Shown here in pieces: positions 1 through 8,345 of a stretch of DNA of 50,460 bases. The first letter of the stretch is position 1. Every line of letters starts with the position of its first letter. The position numbers were made by a program, and so were the translations under genes. The notes beneath the pieces are model-generated. The model was not told the origin of the DNA and did not search any database. It saw nothing but the letters and a program-made list of their open reading frames with translations. This DNA comes from JBHHYR01 sp046757585 (GTDB lineage Bacteria > Desulfobacterota > Binatia > HRBIN30): the NCBI GenBank assembly GCA_046757585.1, contig JBHHYR010000004.1:1-50460 (forward strand), in the 5' to 3' direction.

Positions 1-119
1 GGTTCTCTGAGATGACGATGCAACTACCACAACGACCCAGGATACTCGAACCGCGGCCAGCCCCTCCGCCGGACGGGTCCCGGAGAGGAGCGGGGGAGGT
101 GGGCGGACTCTAGAGTTCG
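1..119. other. Intergenic edge of window
   Basis: No gene is visible in this short edge segment, which lies downstream of the MlaF-like gene on the minus strand. I could not identify a terminator with a U tract. The next gene of the lipid-transport operon (typically an MlaD-type MCE protein) would lie outside the window if present. Confidence 0.4.
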
Positions 120-875
120 TCAGAATTTCAGGTTCGCGGCACGTATGAACTCCTGCGTATAGGTGTTGGTACTGTGGCCAAGCGCATCGGCGGGCTGGTA
201 GTCAACTATTCGTCCCCGGCGCAAGACGGCAATGTGGATACCGATCGCGGTCGCCAGGGCCAGGTTGTGCGCCACCACCACCTGCGTAGTCCCGCGCGTT
301 GCCTGAATGCGCCGGATCAACTCGCCGATTTGCGCGGTGAGGATCGGATCCAAGTCTGCCGTCGGCTCGTCGTACAGGATGACTTGCGGTTCGATCGCCA
401 GTGCCCGCGCGATGGCAACTCGCTTGCGCATGCCGCCGCTCAGCTCGCCGGGCATCTTCTGCTCCGTGCCAGCCAGCTCGACCTGCGCGAGACAGCGTGC
501 AACGATCTGTCTGATTTCCTCATCCGAGCGGGTTCGATGCTCCTTTAGGCGCAAGCTGACGTTTTCGCCCACCGTCAGCGAATTGAGCAGCGCGCTACCC
601 TGGAACACCATCGACATGCGGAACGGTTTCACGGCGGCCGGTAGGCGCAGGTACTCCATCAGCTCCGTGCCGTCGAAACGCACGGACCCAGCGTCGGGTG
701 TCTCCAGGCCGGCGATGTGCCGTAGCAGTACCGACTTGCCCTCGCCGCTGCCACCAACGATCACGATGATCTCGCCCGCCTCGATGCGCAGGTCAACGCC
801 GGCGAGCACCTCGGTGCCGTTGAAGGCCTTGCGCAATCCTGTGATCTCGATGCCGACGCCGCCCGTGTCGACCAT
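120..875 (-). CDS. mlaF: MlaF-type ABC transporter ATPase
   Basis: A 251-residue ATP-binding subunit of an MCE-type phospholipid transporter, expected to act on the cytoplasmic face of the inner membrane with MlaE. Walker A is GGSGEGKS at residues 41-48, the signature LSGGMRKR at about 145-152, and Walker B VILYDEP at about 165-171, followed by a D-loop. The open frame extends upstream into mlaE, but the ATG at 873-875 lies two bases after the mlaE stop and begins a normal ABC N-terminus, so I chose it. The immediate mlaE neighbour supports the Mla/Ttg2 assignment over a generic ABC ATPase. The usual MlaD partner is not in the window. Confidence 0.9.
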   Translation of the reverse strand: MVDTGGVGIEITGLRKAFNGTEVLAGVDLRIEAGEIIVIVGGSGEGKSVLLRHIAGLETPDAGSVRFDGTELMEYLRLPAAVKPFRMSMVFQGSALLNSLTVGENVSLRLKEHRTRSDEEIRQIVARCLAQVELAGTEQKMPGELSGGMRKRVAIARALAIEPQVILYDEPTADLDPILTAQIGELIRRIQATRGTTQVVVAHNLALATAIGIHIAVLRRGRIVDYQPADALGHSTNTYTQEFIRAANLKF

Positions 876-877
876 GG

Positions 878-1708
878 TTAGAAAAGGATCGCCAGCCGGA
901 CGATGAAGTAGTCGAAGATGATGATGAGCACGAAGCTCCAGACCACAGCTGCCGTGGTCGACACGGCCACCCCTTCCGAGCCGCCCTTGGTGCGGAAACC
1001 AAAAGTACACGAGACGACGGCCGTGATCATGCCGAACACGACACCCTTGACGAGCCCGACGACCACGTCCTGCATGTTGATCCACTGCGTGAGGTTGTCC
1101 AGATACTGCTGCACGCTGATCTTCACGGCGGGATCGAACGACACGACAAACGCGCCACCGGCAATGCCCACCACGTCCGCGTAGAGAATCAGCATAGGCA
1201 GCGCCAGCGTCATCGCGATGAACCGCGGTACCGAGAGAAACTGGACCGGATCGATGTCCATTGTCTTGAGAGCGTTGATCTCGTCATTGACGTTCATCGA
1301 GCCAATCTCGGCGGCGATAGCCGACCCGGCACGCCCGGCCAGCAGGAAGCCCATGACCACCGGCCCGAGCTCCTTGGTCATGGCCAGCCCGACGATCGAA
1401 CCCAGAATGGCTTGGGTGTACTGCTGCAGCTGTTCGGCGGCTTGAATGACGAGCACCATGCCGACGAAGAGCGACACGAGGAAGGCGAGCGGGAGCGTGT
1501 CGGTGCCCACCCGGACCATTTGGAGTATGGTGCGCTTCCACGTGCGGCCGGTCGGACGGATTCGCTGCAGCGTCGCGAAGAAAATGAACGCGGCTTCACC
1601 CATGACCTGCAGGATGTCGAGGATGGGCCGGCCGAGCCGACCAAGAACACCGGGGCGGCGTTTTCCAGACGGTGCCGGACGCTCAGCACTATCGCTGGCC
1701 GTGGCCAT
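878..1708 (-). CDS. mlaE: MlaE-type permease of lipid ABC transporter
   Basis: A 276-residue inner-membrane permease of the MlaE family, which moves phospholipids between the inner and outer membranes. After a basic N-terminus it carries the family's hydrophobic segments, for example LPLAFLVSLFVGMVLVIQAA and MTKELGPVVMGFLLAGRAGSA; the latter contains the conserved ELGPV and AGRAGSA stretch. The length is normal for MlaE. Its ATG at 1706-1708 lies 6 bases after the stop of the WPFF-repeat gene, and mlaF follows at once, so the genes are probably co-transcribed on the minus strand. Confidence 0.92.
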   Translation of the reverse strand: MATASDSAERPAPSGKRRPGVLGRLGRPILDILQVMGEAAFIFFATLQRIRPTGRTWKRTILQMVRVGTDTLPLAFLVSLFVGMVLVIQAAEQLQQYTQAILGSIVGLAMTKELGPVVMGFLLAGRAGSAIAAEIGSMNVNDEINALKTMDIDPVQFLSVPRFIAMTLALPMLILYADVVGIAGGAFVVSFDPAVKISVQQYLDNLTQWINMQDVVVGLVKGVVFGMITAVVSCTFGFRTKGGSEGVAVSTTAAVVWSFVLIIIFDYFIVRLAILF

Positions 1709-1714
1709 TCCCGC

Positions 1715-3058
1715 TCATTCCGAGAGGTCGAGATGCACCGGGTAGCGCAGGCGCGTTCCGTCGGATGATATCAGATCCCACAGCAGGCTCCAGCGTGCTG
1801 GTGACGCGCCTTGCTGCTCGCGTGTGTAGAGCTGCCACAGTGGTGCGTACTGCAGCTTGATAGTTGGGTTCAGCGGGAAGAGCGCATCGAGCAGGCCCAG
1901 CATGCCGAACTGACTGTCGCCATCTTCGTCGAGGGCGCGGTACAGGGGAAAGAGCGTGCGCAGATGGCGGCGATGGCCGTACGCCGGCTGCACCTGCTCG
2001 ACGTCGCGATACAGCAGCAGCAACGCATCACGGCGGCGATGACGGTACGTCTCCGTCTCCTGTGTCTCCCACCGGTAAGCCGGCCACATGACGAACTGGG
2101 AGTGCAAGTCGCCGAAGTGCGTGTCGCCATAAAACGGTGCCAGGCGCAAGCCGGTCCGTTTTCCCGTTGCCAGATCGCGGCGCGACACCCACAGCGGCCA
2201 GGGGAAACCCCACGTCTCCGTGCGTTTCTTCCGGTCGATCGTGTGGGTGAGGAACGGGCCGAAGTAGGACCGACTCCGCTTGCCGGGCGCATCGATGCGG
2301 GCGTAGAAGGGGAACAGAATGAGACGGCGCTCGTGCTCGAGCCGCCTGAAGTGACGCTCGTAGGAGATGTAAAACGGCCACAGGACGTACCGGAAGCGCT
2401 CCGCTGCACCCTTCTCCTCCCAGCCGTAGAAGGGCCAGACGCGAACGCCGCGGCCGAGCTTGCCACCTGTCCAGGAGACGAAAGGGAAGGGCAACCAGGT
2501 GTGCTCGATCAGCGCCCGTTGCAAGTGCAGGTAGAACCCGAGCAGTCGGATGCGTTTGTAGCCGAAGAAGTCGCGCAGGTCGGCATAGAAGGGCAGTACG
2601 GCCAGCGAAGTGCCCCGCGTGCGACTGTAGCGGTAGAAGATGAACGGGAAGATCGTGAAACGCCGCTCCCACTTGTGCGGCGCTCGGCTGCTCTCCCGGC
2701 GGTAACTGATGAGGCCAAACAGGCGGTACTGCGTCTGGCGCGGTTCCCAGCGGGACACGAAGATCGGATAAAGGACGGAAAACTGATTTTGCGACACACG
2801 CGGTCCGCGCACGTACGAGAACAGCGGCCTGAGCGCCCATTCAGTCCTCTCCGGGCCGCTTTCGTACGAAAACAGGGGTCCGAGCAGGCGCAGGCGGCGC
2901 GTTCCCGATGCGTCGCTGTGGTAGTTGATCAAGGGCCAGAGCCCGAGGTCAAAGCCCTGGCTCGGCGTGCTCCACAGCAGAAGAATTCCAACGATGGCCG
3001 CAGAGCACCCGAACGTGGCAGTACTGATGCGAGCCGAGCCCTTCGCACGTCCGGTCAT
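1715..3058 (-). CDS. Secreted WPFF-repeat protein of unknown function
   Basis: A 447-residue protein with an N-terminal hydrophobic segment (about residues 16-35, ending near TPSQG) that looks like a signal peptide, so it is probably periplasmic or outer-membrane. The rest is a degenerate aromatic repeat of roughly 25 residues built on W/F-P-F/L-Y/F: for example GLWPLINY, LLGPLFSY, ALRPLFSY, VLYPIFVS, VWPFYGW, LWPFYISY, LFPFYARI, LFPLYRAL. I count about 16 copies by eye. The alternation of aromatic/proline turns with charged stretches suggests a beta-rich repeat or barrel. I do not recognise a characterised family. Its place directly before mlaE and mlaF suggests a cell-envelope role. Confidence 0.75.
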   Translation of the reverse strand: MTGRAKGSARISTATFGCSAAIVGILLLWSTPSQGFDLGLWPLINYHSDASGTRRLRLLGPLFSYESGPERTEWALRPLFSYVRGPRVSQNQFSVLYPIFVSRWEPRQTQYRLFGLISYRRESSRAPHKWERRFTIFPFIFYRYSRTRGTSLAVLPFYADLRDFFGYKRIRLLGFYLHLQRALIEHTWLPFPFVSWTGGKLGRGVRVWPFYGWEEKGAAERFRYVLWPFYISYERHFRRLEHERRLILFPFYARIDAPGKRSRSYFGPFLTHTIDRKKRTETWGFPWPLWVSRRDLATGKRTGLRLAPFYGDTHFGDLHSQFVMWPAYRWETQETETYRHRRRDALLLLYRDVEQVQPAYGHRRHLRTLFPLYRALDEDGDSQFGMLGLLDALFPLNPTIKLQYAPLWQLYTREQQGASPARWSLLWDLISSDGTRLRYPVHLDLSE

Positions 3059-3094
3059 AGACGCTCTGGGCGTGCTCTCAGCCCTCTTGTGGCA

Positions 3095-3529
3095 TCACTT
3101 TCTTGTTTCAGCGGGGTTCAAGGTAATGCTTCGCAGGTCGCGGGCCCGGATCTGGTAGAGGCCTACGCTGGTCTGGCCGTAGATCAGGAGCGAGTTACGC
3201 ACTCGCAACGCGACCGTTTCGCCCGTCTTGAGATGCACGGTGGCCCGGCTGTAGTCATGCGAGTCGGTGCTCAGCTCGACGCTCCTGATGTTGTCGAATG
3301 GGATACGCAGACTCCCGCGCCCCATGTCACCTTCGAGCTGAACATCTCCCCCAATGTTCAGGCGGCTGACCTCGACTTTAGTGCCGTCCCGGTCGACCAA
3401 GGTGGCCCGGAAATCCATGGTCGGGTGGATGACGTCTCGGCCCCCCGTCGTGCCCAAACCGAGCAGCAGGGGTGTGATCGCGACCAACAGGGGTAGCACA
3501 ACGTGCGTTCCGTAAGGCCGCCGCCGCAT
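3095..3529 (-). CDS. Small secreted protein of unknown function
   Basis: A 144-residue protein. I chose the inner ATG at 3527-3529 because it is preceded by a GGAAGA-type ribosome site, whereas an in-frame ATG at 3550 has none. Residues 1-30 form a basic then hydrophobic signal segment (VVLPLLVAITPLLLGLG). The mature part looks beta-rich, with phrases such as FRATLVDRDGTKVEVSRLNI and IPFDNIRSVEL that recall small periplasmic beta-barrel or sandwich proteins. No family is recognised. It sits between the NylA-like amidase and the WPFF-repeat gene on the same strand and may belong to the same transcript. Confidence 0.65.
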   Translation of the reverse strand: MRRRPYGTHVVLPLLVAITPLLLGLGTTGGRDVIHPTMDFRATLVDRDGTKVEVSRLNIGGDVQLEGDMGRGSLRIPFDNIRSVELSTDSHDYSRATVHLKTGETVALRVRNSLLIYGQTSVGLYQIRARDLRSITLNPAETRK

Positions 3530-3576
3530 GATTTCTTCCGGCGCTTGCATCGATGATCCGCTTCCCGCTGCGCCCC

Positions 3577-5025
3577 TCAGGCGTGCACAGGCGGCCTGCG
3601 ATCATGCCACGGCCGCGCCTGTTCCAGCTGTGCTGCTACCCGAATCAGCAGGTCTTCCCGGCCATAAGCGGCGACCAGCTGGACCCCGATGGGGAGCCCC
3701 TCGTCGTTCCAATACGGCGGCAGCGAGATTGCCGGCTGTCCGGTGATGTTGAATGGAGGCGTGAAGGGAATCAGCGCCAGCGCCCGTTCGCTCCCGGCAA
3801 GAGGATCGTCCGGGGGCGGAACGAGCTCCCCCAGCCTCGGCGGTGGTGCACCGAGCGTGGGAGTCAGCAGCAGGTCGAAGCCATCAGCCCACCAACGTGC
3901 GACGCGCCGCGTGTACGCGTGCAGCCAGTCCACCGCACAGATGTACTGTGCGGCGGAGATTTCCCGCCCCATGGTTGCAAACCGCCACGTGCCCGGCTCG
4001 ACATCGTCCGGCCCAGGCGTCTTTGCAGTCTTTGCCGCCCACATGCTCAGCGTGGCGTCAACCCAGCTCATGAGGAGCATCGTGAAGTGTGCGGTACTCT
4101 CTTCACACTCGTCGAGCGCAGCCGGATGAGAATTCTCGATCTTGTGCCCCAAGGATTCCAGCAGGGCGGCGGCTTCCTTGGTCGCACGAGCACAGTCCGG
4201 GTGAAGCGTGCTGGATCCGCCTGGCATAGTCGCGAGGACGCCGATGCGCAGCTGGCCGGGATCGGCCCCAACCTCCGCCGCAAAGGGGCGGGCAGGAGTC
4301 GGCGCGGTGTACGGATCTCCCGGCATCGGCCCCGCAATGGCGTCGAGAATGCTGGCGCTGTCGCGTACCGAGCGGGTGAGAGCATGTGAAATGACGAGCC
4401 CATGCCAGTACTCGCCGTGGTCCGGTCCGAGCGACACGCGACCCCGCGAGGGCTTCAGCCCCACGAGAGCGCACTCACTCGCCGGGATTCGGATCGAGCC
4501 GCCGCCGTCACTGGCATGCGCTGCGGGCACCATGCCCGCGGCTACCGCCGCCGCCGATCCGCCGCTGGAACCGCCGGTGGAATGCGCCGTGTTCCACGGG
4601 TTGCGGGACGCGCCGTACGTGACGGGTTCAGTCGTCACGTTGAGACCAAACTCGGGTGTGTTGGTCTTCCCCAAGATGATGAACCCTGCGGCCCGCAGCT
4701 TGCTGACAAGATGGGTGTCGTGATCAGCCACCCATCGGAGGTTGCGAAGAAAACGCGTGCCAGCGTCAAACGGGTCACCGGCGGAGAACGCATCCAGGTT
4801 CTTGAGTAAGAAGGGTACGCCGCGGAAGGGCCCGTCTGGCAGATCGGCTGCTGCCGCCTGCTGGCGCGCTTTCTCGAACAGAGGGATGACGACCGCGTTG
4901 AGCTGCGGATTCACCTCCTCGATGCGTGCGATCGCCGCGTCTACCAGTTCGGCCGGCGTCAGCTCGCCCCGGCGCACAAGGTCGGCCTGCGCGGTGCCGT
5001 CGAGGATGGCAAGCTCGTCCTTCAT
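3577..5025 (-). CDS. Amidase, NylA-like (amidase signature family)
   Basis: A 482-residue amidase-signature hydrolase, expected to hydrolyse a carboxamide. The Ser-cisSer-Lys triad is visible: K75 in GVPFLLKN, the cis-serine in the STGGSSGGSA loop (residues 149-158), and the nucleophile S177 in ASDGGGSIRIP. The N-terminus (TAQADLVRRGELTPAELVDA, NPQLNAVVIPLFEKAR) resembles 6-aminohexanoate-cyclic-dimer hydrolase NylA as I remember it, more than GatA. No GatB or GatC lies next to it, so a tRNA amidotransferase role is unlikely. The natural substrate cannot be read from the sequence. It is the first gene of the minus-strand run leading to mlaF. Confidence 0.88.
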   Translation of the reverse strand: MKDELAILDGTAQADLVRRGELTPAELVDAAIARIEEVNPQLNAVVIPLFEKARQQAAAADLPDGPFRGVPFLLKNLDAFSAGDPFDAGTRFLRNLRWVADHDTHLVSKLRAAGFIILGKTNTPEFGLNVTTEPVTYGASRNPWNTAHSTGGSSGGSAAAVAAGMVPAAHASDGGGSIRIPASECALVGLKPSRGRVSLGPDHGEYWHGLVISHALTRSVRDSASILDAIAGPMPGDPYTAPTPARPFAAEVGADPGQLRIGVLATMPGGSSTLHPDCARATKEAAALLESLGHKIENSHPAALDECEESTAHFTMLLMSWVDATLSMWAAKTAKTPGPDDVEPGTWRFATMGREISAAQYICAVDWLHAYTRRVARWWADGFDLLLTPTLGAPPPRLGELVPPPDDPLAGSERALALIPFTPPFNITGQPAISLPPYWNDEGLPIGVQLVAAYGREDLLIRVAAQLEQARPWHDRRPPVHA

Positions 5026-5297
5026 GCACCGAGGACTTACGACGTCACACGCCGAAAGTCTAGCGGAGCTGCGCCCAGGGTCCTTTCGGCGGGTCCGCTC
5101 CGCGTTGCGTCGCTGTGGGTGGCGGAATCAACCGTTCTGCCCGCTGCCATTCTGTGCTATATGTGCATCGTGCATTCAGCGTTGCGCAACGGGTCAGTCG
5201 GTGGACCGTGCGTGCGGGTCTCCACGCGCCGGCGTGAACGAGCCGCGTGGTGCCACCCGCATCCCACAGGACTCTGGAAGGGCGAGGAAGCAGAAAG
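5026..5297. promoter_or_regulatory. Divergent intergenic region, amidase / ilvB
   Basis: These 272 bases separate the amidase gene (minus) from the acetolactate synthase gene (plus) and must hold both promoters. An AT-richer patch near 5155-5165 (GCTATATGTGC) is a possible -10 region for the rightward gene, but no convincing -35 partner was found. I saw no T-box specifier hairpin and no leader peptide with runs of branched-chain codons, which would be the usual attenuation controls for this enzyme. Confidence 0.35.
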
Positions 5298-7124
5298 ATG
5301 ACGCCGCTCGCGGACACGAAGATCGCCAGGCAGCACCCGCTTGCAGGGAAAACGATGAACCGGGCCGACATGATCGTCCAGGTGCTGGCCGATGAGGGCG
5401 TGGAGGCCATCTTCGGATACAGCGGTGGCGCGATCCTGCCCACGTATGACGCTATCTTCCGTTACAACGAAAGTCATGCGAAGGAGCAAGAAGTCCGGCT
5501 AATCGTCCCCGCAAACGAGCAGGGCGCGGGCTTCATGGCGGCCGGCTATGCCCGTTCCAGCGGTCGAGTAGGAGTGTTTCTCGTCACGTCGGGGCCCGGC
5601 GCGACCAACTCGGTTACTCCGATCCGCGATTGCCACGCGGATTCCGTGCCGGTGGTCCTCATCAGCGGTCAGGTGGCCCGGGCGGCGATGGGAACTGACG
5701 CGTTTCAGGAGGCGCCGGTCTTCAACATCATGGCGTCGTGCGCCAAGCACGTGTTTCTCGTGACCGACGAGGCCAAGCTCGAAGCCACCATGCGTACGGC
5801 CTTCGAGATCGCCCGCAGCGGCCGGCCCGGTCCGGTTGTCGTGGATGTTCCGAAGGACGTGCAGAACTCAGTTGGCGTTTTCCAGGGGAGTGGTTTGTTG
5901 CCACTGCGCGGTTACGACGAGCGGCTCGCGAGTCTCAACCGCGCGACGCTTTCAGATGAGCAAGCCCAAGCGTTCTACCGCCTGCTCGGACAGGCGGAGC
6001 GCCCGCTGATTTACGCGGGCGGCGGTGTTCACAACAGCGGCGCGACAGCGGAGCTCAGAGCGTTCGCGGCACGGTTCAAGATCCCCGTCGTGACCACGCT
6101 CATGGGTATCGGCGCGGTGGATACGACTAGCGACTTGTCCCTCCACATGCTGGGCATGCACGGAACCGCTTACGCGAACTACGCGGTCCAGGACTGTGAT
6201 TTCCTGTTCGCTGTCGGTTCCCGGTTCGACGACCGGGTGGCTGGCGAGGTCAGCGAGTTCGCTTCCAACGCTAGAATCGCCCACCTCGACGTTGATGCCT
6301 CCGAGATCGGCAAGGTCAAACGAGTCGAATGGTGGCACGTGTCCGACGCGAAGCGAGGGCTGTCGCAGCTCCTGAAGGCTGGCAAAGGCTTCAGGAAAGA
6401 CTTCGGCCGCTGGCTGGTGCACGTCAAGAAGCTCAAGCGGCGCCACGCGCTGAATTACAACCGCAGCTCTACGCTGATCCAGGCTGAAGAGGTTTTGCAG
6501 ACTTTGAACGAGATCACGGGCGGCGAGGCGATCGTGACTACGGGGGTCGGACAGCATCAGATGTGGGCGGCGCAATATCTGGATTTCGTGCACCCGCGGA
6601 GCTTCCTCACTTCTGGCAGCATGGGGACCATGGGCTTTGGCCTGCCAGCCGCCGTCGGGGCGCAAGTCGCCAACCCGGGTAAGCTGGTCATCGACGTCGA
6701 CGGCGATGGGAGCATCCGCATGAACCTCGGTGAGCTGGAAACGCTGACCACCTACGATATTCCGGTCAAGGTGCTCCTGTTGAACAACTTCGGCGATGGC
6801 ATGGTACGCCAGTGGCAGGACCTGTTCTTCGCCAACCGCTATTCCGGTACCGACAAGACATTGCACAAGAAGGACTTTATCAGGGCCGTCGAGGCGGACG
6901 GCTTTGGGTTCGCGCGGCGGGTCAGCGACAGGTCACAGATCCGCCCGATGCTCGAAGAGTTCGTGCGCTACCGCGGCCCGGCCTTTCTCGAAGTCCTCAT
7001 CGACCAGCACGCGCATGTCTATCCGATGGTCGGGCCTGGTATGGGCTACAAGGACATGATCACGGGCAAGTACATCAGTCCACGGGAAGCGAAGGATAAG
7101 CGCGACAGCACTGAGAACGGCTAG
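5298..7124 (+). CDS. ilvB: Acetolactate synthase large subunit (ThDP enzyme)
   Basis: A 608-residue thiamine-diphosphate enzyme that condenses pyruvate with pyruvate or 2-oxobutyrate in branched-chain amino-acid synthesis. The catalytic Glu is E74 (VPANEQGAGFMAAGYA), followed by the LVTSGPGATN stretch; the ThDP/Mg site DGDGSIRMNLGEL lies near residues 465-478, and the GMVRQWQDLFFANRYS block follows. I chose the ATG at 5298 because GAGGAAG precedes it by about 7 bases; an ATG at 5355 is the alternative. No small regulatory subunit (ilvN/ilvH) or ilvC follows, which is unusual for a biosynthetic locus, so a catabolic or stand-alone synthase is possible. Several other ThDP enzymes share the fold, but the MVRQW block favours acetolactate synthase. 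Confidence 0.88.
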   Translation: MTPLADTKIARQHPLAGKTMNRADMIVQVLADEGVEAIFGYSGGAILPTYDAIFRYNESHAKEQEVRLIVPANEQGAGFMAAGYARSSGRVGVFLVTSGPGATNSVTPIRDCHADSVPVVLISGQVARAAMGTDAFQEAPVFNIMASCAKHVFLVTDEAKLEATMRTAFEIARSGRPGPVVVDVPKDVQNSVGVFQGSGLLPLRGYDERLASLNRATLSDEQAQAFYRLLGQAERPLIYAGGGVHNSGATAELRAFAARFKIPVVTTLMGIGAVDTTSDLSLHMLGMHGTAYANYAVQDCDFLFAVGSRFDDRVAGEVSEFASNARIAHLDVDASEIGKVKRVEWWHVSDAKRGLSQLLKAGKGFRKDFGRWLVHVKKLKRRHALNYNRSSTLIQAEEVLQTLNEITGGEAIVTTGVGQHQMWAAQYLDFVHPRSFLTSGSMGTMGFGLPAAVGAQVANPGKLVIDVDGDGSIRMNLGELETLTTYDIPVKVLLLNNFGDGMVRQWQDLFFANRYSGTDKTLHKKDFIRAVEADGFGFARRVSDRSQIRPMLEEFVRYRGPAFLEVLIDQHAHVYPMVGPGMGYKDMITGKYISPREAKDKRDSTENG

Positions 7125-7132
7125 TGTTCCGA

Positions 7133-7149
7133 CCCCCTCGGGGGGGGCT
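7133..7149 (+). terminator. GC hairpin downstream of ilvB
   Basis: A CCCCC / GGGGG stem around a tiny loop sits about 10 bases after the ilvB stop codon. It lacks a U tract, so it is only a candidate terminator or RNA-stabilising hairpin. Confidence 0.3.
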
Positions 7150-7224
7150 AGCAGCCCGTTGGCCACGGCCTCCCTCTGCGGGCCATGGTGGACATCCGCT
7201 GCGGCTCTTGTTACTCAGAGGCGA

Positions 7225-7575
7225 ATGGCTCGGCCGCAACCGATTACAACCAAGCCGGGACACAGAACCGGTGATCTCACGGTCATCTTGCCGCCCGGCT
7301 GGGAACTGCGCCTACGGCGCGTGCTGCGCAGTATCTTGGCGGAGCCGCTGCCCGATCCACGCGAGAAGGGACTCAGCCCCGCTCAGCGCGACGCGCGCAC
7401 CCGCTTGCGCCGCCGGCGCCTACAGGCGGCGATGTGCCACTTCATCAGCGACCTCATCACCGCCGACATCGTCGGCAAAGAGATCGCCCTGGCCACCCGG
7501 AATCGCTACGGCGCCCGCCGCGGCTCCCTGCGCGAGCACGTACAAGCCCTCCTGCGCGAAGCAGCCGAGAAGTAG
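7225..7575 (+). CDS. Hypothetical basic protein
   Basis: A 116-residue protein from the inner ATG at 7225 (an in-frame alternative start lies at 7159). The codons show strong G/C bias at third positions, typical of real genes in this genome. It is rich in Arg/Lys and predicted mostly helical (TRLRRRRLQAAMCHFISDL, GSLREHVQALLREAAEK). No family is recognised and no signal peptide or membrane segment is seen. A small basic cytoplasmic protein could bind nucleic acid, but that is a guess. It converges on the frameshifted lipoprotein gene that follows. Confidence 0.5.
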   Translation: MARPQPITTKPGHRTGDLTVILPPGWELRLRRVLRSILAEPLPDPREKGLSPAQRDARTRLRRRRLQAAMCHFISDLITADIVGKEIALATRNRYGARRGSLREHVQALLREAAEK

Positions 7576-7599
7576 GCCCAGGGTGCGAACCTTGGGACG

Positions 7600-7954
7600 C
7601 TATCGCCCTAAGGCGGCCAGGATCTCTTGCGCCTTAGCGTTGGCGTCATTGAGCAACGACATGAGATAGTTGTGGTTGTGAAAACCGCCGCTCTCGTCCG
7701 AATCCGCATAGTTCAAGTTGAACTGGGCTTCCGCAAGCTTTGCCTGCAGCCCACGTGGCCTGCGTCTCCCCATGGCACTCTTGACAGTCAAGTGTGGACA
7801 GCGTGGCCGGAGAGGGCGTAGGGGTAGCAGCAGGTGGGGGCGTGGCGGCGTTCTTGTTTCCGTTATTGTCGCCGCAACCGGCGAGCAGGAGCACCATCGC
7901 AGCAGAAATTCCAACGTAGCAGGCCGTATGGAACGCTACGCTCTTCCTGACCAT
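7600..7954 (-). pseudogene. Frameshifted cytochrome-type lipoprotein gene
   Basis: Two reading frames on the minus strand make up one broken gene. The 5' part starts at the ATG 7952-7954 behind a strong GAGGAGGGA ribosome site and encodes a lipoprotein signal (AAMVLLLAGCGDN), a Pro/Ala/Thr linker and a CQECH haem-c motif (CXXCH). Near 7750 the sense passes to another frame, which encodes LAEAQFNLNYADSDESGGFHNHNY and ends at the stop at 7600. That tail resembles the C-terminus of multihaem c-type cytochromes of the nitrite-reductase type. Only one CXXCH is left, so the middle may also have been lost. A sequencing indel is the alternative to true decay. Confidence 0.65.
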
Positions 7955-8345
7955 GTTCGTTCCCTCCTCAGGCCTTGCTGGGCAACACATCCCGCTCGGC
8001 GTGGCCTTCTGTCGGTCAAGCCCGCAAGTCGCGTGCCGTGCGGAAAGGTATACCCTGTGTCGTGTGGCGCTCGGTTTCCTCCTAGTCTTGAGAATGCATT
8101 CCGGCACTCTGAAATAGCCGCTCAGGCACCCGAGCACCCGGCAGCGGCCTCCCGCTCACTCGGCTCGGTCCAGGGGGGCCAAGTGGTGGAAAAGTGTGAG
8201 GTCACCTGCCATTTCTCACAAGCGTCCCCCGGTTGAGGAAATTCCCGTCGAGGGCGACGTCCCACTGCCAGTGTCCACACCAGTGTCCACAACTGGGGTG
8301 GTGACAGAGAATGCTCAGGTTTCAGAGGTACCACTGCTTCCTCTA
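7955..8345. other. Intergenic region with short repeats
   Basis: About 390 bases without a convincing gene. It carries the leader of the broken lipoprotein, an 11-bp direct repeat (CAGTGTCCACA at 8269-8279 and 8281-8291), and a TGTGAG...CTCACA inverted pair around 8194-8219. No tRNA, terminator with a U tract or transposon end could be supported. Confidence 0.4.

Noticed and set aside
1811..3496. 561-codon open frame on the plus strand
   Set aside because: It lies antisense to the WPFF-repeat and small secreted genes, has Gln/Arg/Val-rich composition without domains, and is a by-product of GC-rich codon use.
3577..5025. NylA-like amidase as GatA of a tRNA amidotransferase
   Set aside because: No GatB or GatC nearby and the N-terminal sequence fits cyclic-dimer hydrolase better.
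5026..5297. T-box or leader-peptide attenuator upstream of ilvB
   Set aside because: No specifier hairpin, anti-terminator motif or branched-chain codon run was found.
5952..6866. 304-codon open frame on the minus strand
   Set aside because: Entirely antisense to the well-conserved acetolactate synthase gene; no homology visible.
8269..8291. Direct repeat CAGTGTCCACA, considered as start of a CRISPR or iteron array
   Set aside because: Only two copies, 12 bp apart, with no further units.
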